This document shows positions 1 through 5,210 of a stretch of 9,484 bases of DNA, one piece after another (the first letter of the stretch is position 1; each line of letters starts with the position of its first letter). The notes under the pieces were generated by a model, which was not told the origin of the DNA, searched no databases, and saw nothing but the letters and a program-made list of their open reading frames with translations. Made by a program: the position numbers and the translations under genes. The DNA comes from Dehalococcoidia bacterium (GTDB taxonomy: Bacteria > Chloroflexota > Dehalococcoidia > GIF9 > AB-539-J10), in assembly GCA_023229725.1 (NCBI GenBank), contig JALNYR010000098.1, forward strand, positions 1 to 9,484, written 5' to 3'.

Positions 1-605
1 TGGTTGCCCGACAGCAACACGGGCGGCACCACCCACTCCTGGAACTGCTCCGGGCGTGTGTACTGCGGGTACTCGAGCAGCCCGCTCGAATGCGAATCAT
101 CGCCCGCAGACTCCTCCGAACCCAGGGCTCCAGGCAACAACCTCACCACCGCATCCACAACCACCATGGCCGCCAGTTCGCCGCCAGTCAGAACGTAGTC
201 GCCGATGCTCAACTGGTCGGTCGCCAGGTATGCGGCCACGCGCTCGTCAACGCCCTCGTAGTGGCCGCAGATGAGCATCAGATGCTCACACGCCGAGAAC
301 TCGGCCGCAATCTTCTGCGAGAAGAGCCGTCCCTGGGGCGTCAGCAGAACGACAGGCGACTCAGCGTGTCCCGCTATCTGCCGCACGTGCTCGACGGCCT
401 CGAACACAGGCTGCGGCTTGAGCACCATGCCGGCGCCGCCGCCGTACGGAGCGTCATCCACTGTCGCGTGACGATCATGCGCGAAATCGCGGATGTTGTG
501 CGTGACCACCTCAACGAGACCACGCTCCGTCGCTCTCTTGACAATGCTGTGACTGAACGGAGAGACAAACATCTCCGGAAACAGGCACAGGATGTCTATG
601 CGCAT
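1..605 (-). CDS. trmD: tRNA (guanine-N1)-methyltransferase TrmD, C-terminus outside window
   Basis: TrmD methylates G37 of tRNAs next to the anticodon using S-adenosylmethionine, which prevents frameshifting; it acts in the cytoplasm as a dimer. Reading the minus strand gives 201 codons starting MRIDILCLFPEMF, the usual TrmD opening. The SPOUT trefoil-knot motifs are all present: LLTPQGRLF near residues 87-95, LICGHYEGVDERV at 111-123 and SIGDYVLTGGELA at 133-145. The mobile linker with the family's catalytic Asp appears as DDSHSSGLL near 169-177, followed by the conserved YTRP (182-185) and PPVLLSGN (194-201). Family members are usually about 230-260 residues, so only the C-terminal helical end is missing past base 1. 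The start at 605 is supported by a GGAG five bases upstream on the minus strand. The gene is transcribed away from mraZ and is not part of the division operon. Identification is secure from motifs alone. Confidence 0.96.
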   Translation of the reverse strand, partial: MRIDILCLFPEMFVSPFSHSIVKRATERGLVEVVTHNIRDFAHDRHATVDDAPYGGGAGMVLKPQPVFEAVEHVRQIAGHAESPVVLLTPQGRLFSQKIAAEFSACEHLMLICGHYEGVDERVAAYLATDQLSIGDYVLTGGELAAMVVVDAVVRLLPGALGSEESAGDDSHSSGLLEYPQYTRPEQFQEWVVPPVLLSGN

Positions 606-640
606 GGAGACTCCACAACGAGGCGGCCACCAAGCTGAAG

Positions 641-669
641 ATTCTATCACAGACACGAGCAGAAATGAA
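641..669 (-). promoter_or_regulatory. Putative trmD promoter (extended -10)
   Basis: On the minus strand a TAGAAT -10 element (641-646) is preceded by TGA, giving the extended -10 pattern TGnTAGAAT. The -35 region 17 bases further upstream is weak (TTCATT, 664-669), as is common when the extended -10 is present. A transcript would begin near 634 and leave a leader of about 30 bases before the trmD start at 605. The same TGnTAGAAT element recurs in front of nrdR. The call rests on sequence match only. Confidence 0.55.
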
Positions 670-709
670 TTCCTCCGGACCCATGACCATTGTGGGGTGT
701 GGAGACGAC

Positions 710-738
710 TTGACAAACGGCAGCGCAGGGCCTTAAAT
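710..738 (+). promoter_or_regulatory. Putative promoter of the mraZ-rsmH-ftsA-ftsZ operon
   Basis: A perfect sigma-70-type -35 box TTGACA (710-715) is followed after 17 bases by TTAAAT (733-738); TAAATA one base on is an alternative -10. Transcription would start near 745, at the first of the G-rich MraZ repeats, leaving a leader of about 50 bases before mraZ. It is the only good promoter seen on this strand upstream of the four division genes. Confidence 0.7.
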
Positions 739-745
739 ACGGTAG

Positions 746-770
746 TGGGGAAAAGTGGGGAGAAAGGGAG
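746..770 (+). promoter_or_regulatory. Putative MraZ operator: three G-rich repeats at 10-base period
   Basis: TGGGG (746-750), TGGGG (756-760) and GGGAG (766-770) are separated by exactly five bases each. MraZ in Escherichia coli is known to bind direct TGGGN repeats spaced by five bases between the mraZ promoter and gene, and to repress its own operon. The first two units match that pattern exactly; the third lacks the leading T. The position, from the predicted transcription start to about +25, suits repression by MraZ. The third repeat could also be read as a Shine-Dalgarno-like stretch. Confidence 0.65.
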
Positions 771-785
771 CGCAATGCCTCGGCA

Positions 786-791
786 GGGGAG
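786..791 (+). promoter_or_regulatory. Ribosome binding site that decides the mraZ start
   Basis: GGGGAG lies immediately against an upstream in-frame ATG at 792, with no spacer, but six bases before the ATG at 798. The downstream ATG therefore has proper spacing and also gives the usual family N-terminus MFFGEY. Confidence 0.7.
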
Positions 792-797
792 ATGTGG

Positions 798-1223
798 ATG
801 TTCTTTGGTGAGTATGTCTACAAGATAGACGACAAGGGGCGGGTTCCCCTCCCTCCGAAGTTCCGCCGCGACATGCGCGATTCCGTCGTCCTGACGAAGG
901 GCACGGAGAAGTGCATCAGGGCATACCCTCTCGCCGAGTGGACTCGCCTGGCCGCGGAACTCGCGGCGAAGGCCGTGACCTCATCGAGCCAGCGCAAGCT
1001 CAACCGGGCGATATTCGGCACCGCATTCTCCGCGACGTTCGACAAGCAGGGACGCATCCCTCTGCCGCTTCCGTTGCGGCTGCACGCAGAAATCGGTGAC
1101 GCAGTGGTGGTAGTGGGCGTGAATCAATCCGTCGAGCTCTGGAACGAGGACCTCTGGAAGACCGAGAAAGCATCGTCGGAAGAGCAGGCGGAACAGATAC
1201 TGGAAAGCATGGGAGGCGCGTGA
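798..1223 (+). CDS. mraZ: Transcriptional regulator MraZ
   Basis: MraZ is a ring-forming DNA-binding protein that controls the division and cell-wall (dcw) operon of which it is the first gene. The product is 141 residues, about the normal length, and shows the two tandem AbrB/SpoVT-type half-domains: DDKGRVPLPPKFR near residues 11-23 and FDKQGRIPLPLPLR near 81-94. The start at 798 is preferred over the in-frame ATG at 792 because of Shine-Dalgarno spacing and the canonical MFFGEY opening. The C-terminal tail (about 118-141) is charged. The stop codon overlaps the start of rsmH, so the two are probably translationally coupled. A set of G-rich repeats matching known MraZ operators precedes the gene, which implies autoregulation. 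Nothing in the protein looks truncated. Confidence 0.95.
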   Translation: MFFGEYVYKIDDKGRVPLPPKFRRDMRDSVVLTKGTEKCIRAYPLAEWTRLAAELAAKAVTSSSQRKLNRAIFGTAFSATFDKQGRIPLPLPLRLHAEIGDAVVVVGVNQSVELWNEDLWKTEKASSEEQAEQILESMGGA

Positions 1224-2122
1224 GCGCGCGCGGCGTGTCGCCGGCAGCACATGTCCCGGTAATGGTGGCTGAGGCCCTGCAAGGGCTCAGCGTCCATCCC
1301 GGCGGCTCCTATGTCGACTGTACGCTGGGGGCGGGAGGGCACGCGCGGGCCATCCTTGAGCGCATTTCGCCGGGCGGCAAGCTGCTCGGCGTCGACGCCG
1401 ACCCATCGGCCCTGGAGCTGGCGGCACACAGCCTGGACGAGTTCGGCGCCGCATTCGTCCCGGCACACGGCAATTTTGCGGAACTCGAGAGCATCTGTAC
1501 GCGGAGCGGATTCACCGCGAACGACGGCATGCTGTTCGACCTCGGCCTCTCTTCGATGCAGGTAGACACTCCCGAGCGCGGTTTCAGTTTCCAGCGTGAG
1601 GCGCCTCTGGACATGCGGTTCGACACGAGCCAGGGCGCCGGCGCTGATGACATCGTCAATTCCTACAGCGAGCAGGAGATAGCTCGCATTCTGTGGGAGT
1701 ACGGAGAAGAGCGGTACTCCCGACAGATCGCGCACAGGATCGTGCAGGACCGGCCGATCCTGTCCACACTACGACTTGCGCACCTGGTGCAGCAAGTCCT
1801 GGGCAGCAGGCGTGGCCGGATCCACCCTGCTACCCGCACATTCATGGCCCTTCGCATCGCGGTGAACAGGGAGCTTGAGAGCCTGAAGCTGGCGCTGGAC
1901 CAGACTGTGAATCTTCTGCGCACAGGCGGAAGACTGGTCGTCATCAGCTACCACTCCCTGGAAGACCGCATCGTGAAGGAGTTCATGCGAAGCGAGGCGT
2001 CCAGCCAGACGTTCTCGCTCATCACAAAGAAGGTCATCCGACCGACTTCGTTGGAGTGCAACTCCAACCCACGCAGCCGCAGTGCGCGGCTCAGGATTGC
2101 TGAGCGCCTTGCGCAGGGGTGA
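1220..2122 (+). CDS. rsmH: 16S rRNA (cytosine-1402-N4)-methyltransferase RsmH (MraW)
   Basis: RsmH uses S-adenosylmethionine to methylate N4 of C1402 in 16S rRNA, in the decoding centre of the small subunit. The 300-residue product has the family's motifs in order: HVPVM near residues 11-15, the SAM-binding DCTLGAGGHA at 33-42 and GVDADPSA at 57-64, a DLGLSSMQVD segment followed by ERGFSF and PLDMRF, RTFMALRIAVNREL, VVISYHSLEDRIVKEF, and a C-terminal NPRSRSARLR. Length is normal. The GTG start at 1220 overlaps the mraZ stop by four bases; GGGAGG lies only three bases upstream, a tight spacing consistent with coupled translation. The in-frame ATG at 1262 would remove the conserved HVPV motif and is rejected. 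It normally precedes ftsL and ftsI; here it is followed by ftsA. Confidence 0.96.
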   Translation: MSARGVSPAAHVPVMVAEALQGLSVHPGGSYVDCTLGAGGHARAILERISPGGKLLGVDADPSALELAAHSLDEFGAAFVPAHGNFAELESICTRSGFTANDGMLFDLGLSSMQVDTPERGFSFQREAPLDMRFDTSQGAGADDIVNSYSEQEIARILWEYGEERYSRQIAHRIVQDRPILSTLRLAHLVQQVLGSRRGRIHPATRTFMALRIAVNRELESLKLALDQTVNLLRTGGRLVVISYHSLEDRIVKEFMRSEASSQTFSLITKKVIRPTSLECNSNPRSRSARLRIAERLAQG

Positions 2123-2150
2123 CCTGCGCCTCAGCGACCGGCGCAATCAT

Positions 2151-2160
2151 AGGGAGGTGA
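2151..2160 (+). promoter_or_regulatory. Strong Shine-Dalgarno that fixes the ftsA start
   Basis: AGGGAGGTGA ends two bases before the ATG at 2163, placing the GGAGG core five bases upstream of it. This argues for starting ftsA at 2163, where the conserved FtsA N-terminus begins, and not at the in-frame ATG at 2082 inside rsmH. Confidence 0.85.
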
Positions 2161-2162
2161 AT

Positions 2163-3383
2163 ATGGCCAAGGGCATCATTTCCGCAATCGACGTGGGCAC
2201 CACGAAGATAGCCACCATCGTGGCGAACGTCAGGAGCCAGGATGACATCGAAATCCTCGGCGTGGGCGTTGTGCCGAGCCACGGTCTGCACAAGGGCATC
2301 GTCGTGAACATGGACGAGGCAAAGGACGCCATTGCCACATCGATTCAGGAGGCGCAGAAGATCAGTGGCACGCGCGTCGACTCCGTCTACGTGGGCGTGA
2401 CGGGCCGGCACATCAGCAGCATCAACAACAAGGGCGTGGTGGCGATTCCGCGTTCCGACCGGCTGGTGCGGTCAGACGACCTGCAAAGGGTGCTGGCAGC
2501 ATCCAAGAGCGTGACCGTGCCGGAAGGCAAGAAGCTGCTGCACGCCATACCGAGGTTCTACACGCTCGACAATGAGGAACGGGTCAAGTCGCCCGTCGGG
2601 ATGCACGGCACGCGACTCGACGTCGAAACCCATATCATCACGGCCTCGGTCTCATCCGTGCAGAACCTGGTGAAGGTGATACGAAGCATCGGGTTGCAGG
2701 TCGAGGACCTCATTCTCGAGCCTCTCGCGAGCGGCGAGGCGGTGCTCACCACCCAGGAGCGCGAGAGCGGCATCATCATGGCCGACCTCGGCGGTGGGAC
2801 AACCGACATCGCTGTGTTCAAGGACGGCGACATCTATCACACCGCAATCGTCCCGGTGGCGGGCTATCAGATCACAAGTGACATCGCTATCGGCCTTGGA
2901 CTTCCGTTCCACGTCGCTGAGCGCATGAAGAAGACGTACGGCAATGTGACTCCCGGGCACGACGCGGGCAAGGAGCAGGAACTGACCGGAATCGAGAACG
3001 GTCACACCGCCTCCTATCGGGAGCTCTGCGACATCGTGCGCTCGCGCATGGAGGAACTGTTCGAGCTCATTCTCCTCGAACTGCCCACGACCGATTACCA
3101 GCGCCTGGCCCCGTGCGGTCTGGTACTGACCGGCGGCACCGCCAATCTCACAGGTCTGGTCGAGCTTGGGCGGGAACAACTCAAGATGCCGGTACGGAGG
3201 GGCGCTCCGCTCGGCAGCGGTGTATACGGCATCACCGACATCCTGCGCGACTCCGCCTACGCTACGACGCTCGGTCTCGTGCTCTGGCAGGCACGCAACC
3301 GGGAGCCGTCCGCGTGGCAGGACAAACGCTCAGGGATGTTCGGCGGTCTCGGCAGACTGCTGCGGAAGCTCTTCCGAGGATAG
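2163..3383 (+). CDS. ftsA: Cell division protein FtsA
   Basis: FtsA is the actin-like ATPase that tethers FtsZ filaments to the inner face of the membrane and recruits later division proteins. The 406-residue product shows the actin-fold nucleotide site: phosphate-1 motif DVGTTK at residues 10-15, phosphate-2 DLGGGTTD at 208-215, and the adenosine motif VLTGGT at 321-326. The FtsA-specific 1C (SHS2) subdomain fills about residues 84-162. The C-terminus ends in a basic, amphipathic stretch GMFGGLGRLLRKLFRG (391-406), the membrane-targeting helix. An in-frame extension back to 2082 lies inside rsmH and lacks family similarity. The gene is 40 bases after rsmH and 42 bases before ftsZ, and is presumably cotranscribed from the mraZ promoter. 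ftsQ, often next to ftsA, is absent. Retention of the membrane helix suggests a functional tether despite the missing cell-wall genes. Confidence 0.96.
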   Translation: MAKGIISAIDVGTTKIATIVANVRSQDDIEILGVGVVPSHGLHKGIVVNMDEAKDAIATSIQEAQKISGTRVDSVYVGVTGRHISSINNKGVVAIPRSDRLVRSDDLQRVLAASKSVTVPEGKKLLHAIPRFYTLDNEERVKSPVGMHGTRLDVETHIITASVSSVQNLVKVIRSIGLQVEDLILEPLASGEAVLTTQERESGIIMADLGGGTTDIAVFKDGDIYHTAIVPVAGYQITSDIAIGLGLPFHVAERMKKTYGNVTPGHDAGKEQELTGIENGHTASYRELCDIVRSRMEELFELILLELPTTDYQRLAPCGLVLTGGTANLTGLVELGREQLKMPVRRGAPLGSGVYGITDILRDSAYATTLGLVLWQARNREPSAWQDKRSGMFGGLGRLLRKLFRG

Positions 3384-3425
3384 CGTTGAGCGAGGACACG
3401 TTGCAGAGACAAGGAGGGAGGAGAA

Positions 3426-4559
3426 ATGGCTAAGACAACGTACACACCCGCCCCGGCCAAGATTAAAGCTATCGGTATCGGCGGCGGCGGATCGAACGCA
3501 ATCAATCGCATGGTGAGGGAGGGCATCCGCGGCGTCGACTTCATCACCATGAACACAGATGCTCAGGCTCTGGCGCTGTCCGAAGCGCCCACCCGGATCC
3601 AGCTTGGAGAGAAGCTCACTCGAGGCCTTGGCGCCGGCGGCGATCACAGGGTCGGCAACAAGGCGGCGGAAGAGAGCAAGCAGATCATCCAGGAAGTCGT
3701 TGAAGGAGCCGACATGGTGTTCGTGGCGGCCGGTATGGGCGGCGGCACCGGTACCGGCGGCATGCCGGTCGTCGCTCAGACAGCGAAAGAGTCGGGCGCC
3801 CTCACAATCGGCGTCGTGACGAAGCCCTTCAAGTTCGAGGGCGGACACCGGTCCGAAGTCGCCGAGGAAGGCATCCTCAACCTCACCGACAAGGTCGACA
3901 CGCTCATCATCATCCCCAACGATCGTCTGCTGCAGCTCTGCGATGCGAAGACGACGGTGGACTCAGCCTTCCGAATGGCGGATGACGCGCTATTGCTGGG
4001 CGTGCAGGCGATTTCCGAAGTGGTCACGGTGCCGGGATTAATCAATCTTGACTTCGCGGATATCAAGTCGGTCATGAAGGACGCCGGTCCGGCGTGGATG
4101 TCCGTAGGGCGAGGCAGCGGCCAGAACCGCGCCATCGAGGCGGCGAAGGCAGCTCTCGCGAGCCCTCTGCTCGACGCTCAGGTAACGGGCGCCAAGGGCG
4201 TCCTCTTCAACATCACGGGCGGCCCCAGCCTGACACTGTTTGAGTGCAACGAAGCAGCAGCCGTCATCGGTGAGGCAGTCGACCCCCGGGCCAACATCAT
4301 CTTCGGCGTGGTATTCGACCCGAAGATGGATGCCGAGGTCAAAATCACCGTCATCGCGACGGGCTTCACCAGCCAGTACGGCAAGGGCTCGCCCGACACC
4401 GAGGAGCTGCGCCGCCTCATGAAGGGAGGGGCCGACACGCTCGACGTCCCGTCCTTCCTGCGGAGGAGCCAGCAGCGCCATCCCGGAGCTCAACTCAACC
4501 CCATCCTCAGAGGGCAATCTGAGGTCACTCCGCAGCCGTCTCGAATCTCCTGGCAGTAG
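3426..4559 (+). CDS. ftsZ: Cell division GTPase FtsZ
   Basis: FtsZ is the tubulin-like GTPase that polymerises into the cytokinetic ring. The 377-residue product has the N-terminal glycine loop GIGGGGSNAINRM (17-29), the tubulin signature GGGTGTG (105-111) and the catalytic T7 loop NLDFADIKSVM (207-217). The Shine-Dalgarno AAGGAGG at 3411-3417 is followed directly by another purine run, giving a strong start at 3426. The C-terminal peptide that binds FtsA appears as LDVPSFLRR at 339-347. Two things are unusual: the linker between the globular core (ending near 320) and this peptide is only about 18 residues, and about 30 residues follow it, whereas in many FtsZ proteins the peptide is at or near the end. 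The gene is the last of the division operon, and a strong hairpin follows it. Identity is certain; the tail's role is unknown. Confidence 0.97.
   Translation: MAKTTYTPAPAKIKAIGIGGGGSNAINRMVREGIRGVDFITMNTDAQALALSEAPTRIQLGEKLTRGLGAGGDHRVGNKAAEESKQIIQEVVEGADMVFVAAGMGGGTGTGGMPVVAQTAKESGALTIGVVTKPFKFEGGHRSEVAEEGILNLTDKVDTLIIIPNDRLLQLCDAKTTVDSAFRMADDALLLGVQAISEVVTVPGLINLDFADIKSVMKDAGPAWMSVGRGSGQNRAIEAAKAALASPLLDAQVTGAKGVLFNITGGPSLTLFECNEAAAVIGEAVDPRANIIFGVVFDPKMDAEVKITVIATGFTSQYGKGSPDTEELRRLMKGGADTLDVPSFLRRSQQRHPGAQLNPILRGQSEVTPQPSRISWQ
4505..4524 (+). repeat. Small inverted repeat inside the ftsZ tail
   Basis: CCTCAGA (4505-4511) and TCTGAGG (4518-4524) are perfect 7-base complements around a 6-base loop. 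The repeat falls in the part of ftsZ that codes for the extra residues after the C-terminal peptide. It could form a small RNA hairpin or be chance. Confidence 0.35.
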
Positions 4560-4573
4560 AACCCAGCGACTGC

Positions 4574-4600
4574 AGGGGGGATGACACAATCATCCCCCCT
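4574..4600 (+). terminator. Strong hairpin after ftsZ, probable terminator without a clear U-tract
   Basis: AGGGGGGATGA (4574-4584) and TCATCCCCCCT (4590-4600) are perfect 11-base complements with a 5-base CACAA loop, starting 15 bases after the ftsZ stop. The following bases (GTGTCGTCTC) contain only scattered T residues, so it is not a textbook intrinsic terminator. It may instead stop or slow polymerase by stem strength, or protect the mRNA 3' end. A separate promoter follows, which supports an operon boundary here. Confidence 0.65.
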
Positions 4601-4610
4601 GTGTCGTCTC

Positions 4611-4634
4611 CGGAGGGGCCGGAATCCCTCTCCG
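4611..4634 (+). repeat. Second, bulged hairpin after ftsZ
   Basis: CGGAG (4611-4615) pairs with CTCCG (4630-4634), and GGG (4616-4618) with CCC (4626-4628), leaving one bulged T at 4629. It lies ten bases after the main hairpin and just upstream of the putative nrdR -35. It may act together with the first hairpin as a bipartite termination signal. Confidence 0.35.
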
Positions 4635-4635
4635 C

Positions 4636-4664
4636 TTGTGAGCCACTAACTCTGGTGCTAGAAT
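4636..4664 (+). promoter_or_regulatory. Putative nrdR operon promoter (extended -10)
   Basis: TTGTGA (4636-4641) and TAGAAT (4659-4664) are separated by 17 bases, and TGC directly before the -10 gives the extended form TGnTAGAAT. Transcription would start near 4671, leaving a leader of about 26 bases before the nrdR GTG. The spacer between the two boxes is filled by an NrdR-box-like element, so the promoter would be blocked when NrdR is bound. Confidence 0.65.
4643..4658 (+). promoter_or_regulatory. Putative NrdR box 1
   Basis: CCACTAACTCTGGTGC matches the published NrdR-box pattern acaCwAtATaTwGwgt at 10 of 16 positions by my count. It has the CAC...GTG symmetric ends and the key C4 and G13 in register. 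It occupies the spacer between the -35 and -10 of the nrdR promoter. Confidence 0.55.
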
Positions 4665-4673
4665 AGCCGCAGA

Positions 4674-4689
4674 CCACAAGAAGTGGGGG
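4674..4689 (+). promoter_or_regulatory. Putative NrdR box 2 (weaker)
   Basis: CCACAAGAAGTGGGGG begins exactly 31 bases after box 1 and matches the NrdR-box pattern at 9 of 16 positions. A spacing of one box plus 15-16 bases, about three helical turns, is the usual arrangement of paired NrdR boxes. The internal symmetry (CCAC/GTGG) is offset slightly from the ideal centre, so this half is less certain. It overlaps the predicted transcription start and leader. Confidence 0.4.
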
Positions 4690-4696
4690 TGGGTGT

Positions 4697-5209
4697 GTGA
4701 GATGTCCGTATTGTGGCGCGCCTGAATCCAGGGTCATCGATTCCCGAGGTCTGGAGAACGAAGTCAGGCGCAGGCGCGCCTGCACCACGTGTGGAGCCCG
4801 TTTCACGACGTCAGAGCGAGTCCAGAGCCATGCTCTGTTCGTGATCAAAAAGGACGGGCGCAGCGAAGAATACGACCGCGAGAAGCTCGCGTCGGGCATA
4901 CGAAAGGCCTGTGAGAAGCGCCCGCTCCCCACGGGCTCGATTGAGAAGCTCGTCTCCAGCATTGAAGAGCAACTCCACGCACTTGGGCGCGCCGAGGTCA
5001 GCAGCACCGCCATCGGCGACCTCGTGATGGAGGGGCTCAGGAAGCTGGACCACATCGCCTACATACGGTTCGCCAGCGTCTACCGTGAATTCGCCGATAT
5101 CGGAGCGCTGAAGGACGCCCTCGACAGCCTCTCCTTGAGCCAGGGGGCGGAAGCCACACCGGCGGGCGTATCCGGCGAAGGCAATCAACAGAACAGGAGA
5201 GCGACGTAA
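4697..5209 (+). CDS. nrdR: Ribonucleotide reductase transcriptional repressor NrdR
   Basis: NrdR is a zinc-ribbon repressor of ribonucleotide reductase genes whose DNA binding depends on the ATP/dATP bound to its ATP-cone. The 170-residue product starts MRCPYCG and has the four zinc-binding cysteines C3, C6, C29 and C32, with the basic run RRRRACTTCGARFTT (24-38) that forms the DNA-binding surface. The ATP-cone follows from about residue 47 (FVIKKDGRSEEYDREKL) to about 137 (IAYIRFASVYREFADI). The C-terminal tail after about 145 is short, polar and not conserved in this family. The start is a GTG; upstream G-rich sequence gives only a weak Shine-Dalgarno. The stop lies one base before nrdJ, so the repressor and its target enzyme are cotranscribed. 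The two box-like sites upstream imply autoregulation along with nrdJ. Confidence 0.96.
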   Translation: MRCPYCGAPESRVIDSRGLENEVRRRRACTTCGARFTTSERVQSHALFVIKKDGRSEEYDREKLASGIRKACEKRPLPTGSIEKLVSSIEEQLHALGRAEVSSTAIGDLVMEGLRKLDHIAYIRFASVYREFADIGALKDALDSLSLSQGAEATPAGVSGEGNQQNRRAT

Positions 5210-5210
5210 C

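Noticed and set aside
90..638. Long plus-strand open frame of 182 codons opposite trmD
   Set aside because: The minus strand carries an unmistakable TrmD; the plus-strand frame has no recognisable domain and an Arg/His-rich composition typical of antisense frames in GC-rich DNA.
692..704. Additional GTGGGG/GTGGAG repeats upstream of the -35, considered as more MraZ sites
   Set aside because: Their spacing is 7 bases, not 10, and they lie outside the usual promoter-proximal position.
792..797. Upstream ATG for mraZ adding Met-Trp
   Set aside because: The Shine-Dalgarno abuts this ATG with no spacer; the ATG at 798 has a six-base spacer and gives the family N-terminus.
1124..1735. Minus-strand open frame of 203 codons over mraZ and rsmH
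   Set aside because: It is antisense to conserved rsmH motifs and shows no family motif of its own.
2082..2162. In-frame N-terminal extension of FtsA by 27 residues
   Set aside because: It lies partly inside rsmH, has no similarity to FtsA, and a strong Shine-Dalgarno sits directly before the ATG at 2163.
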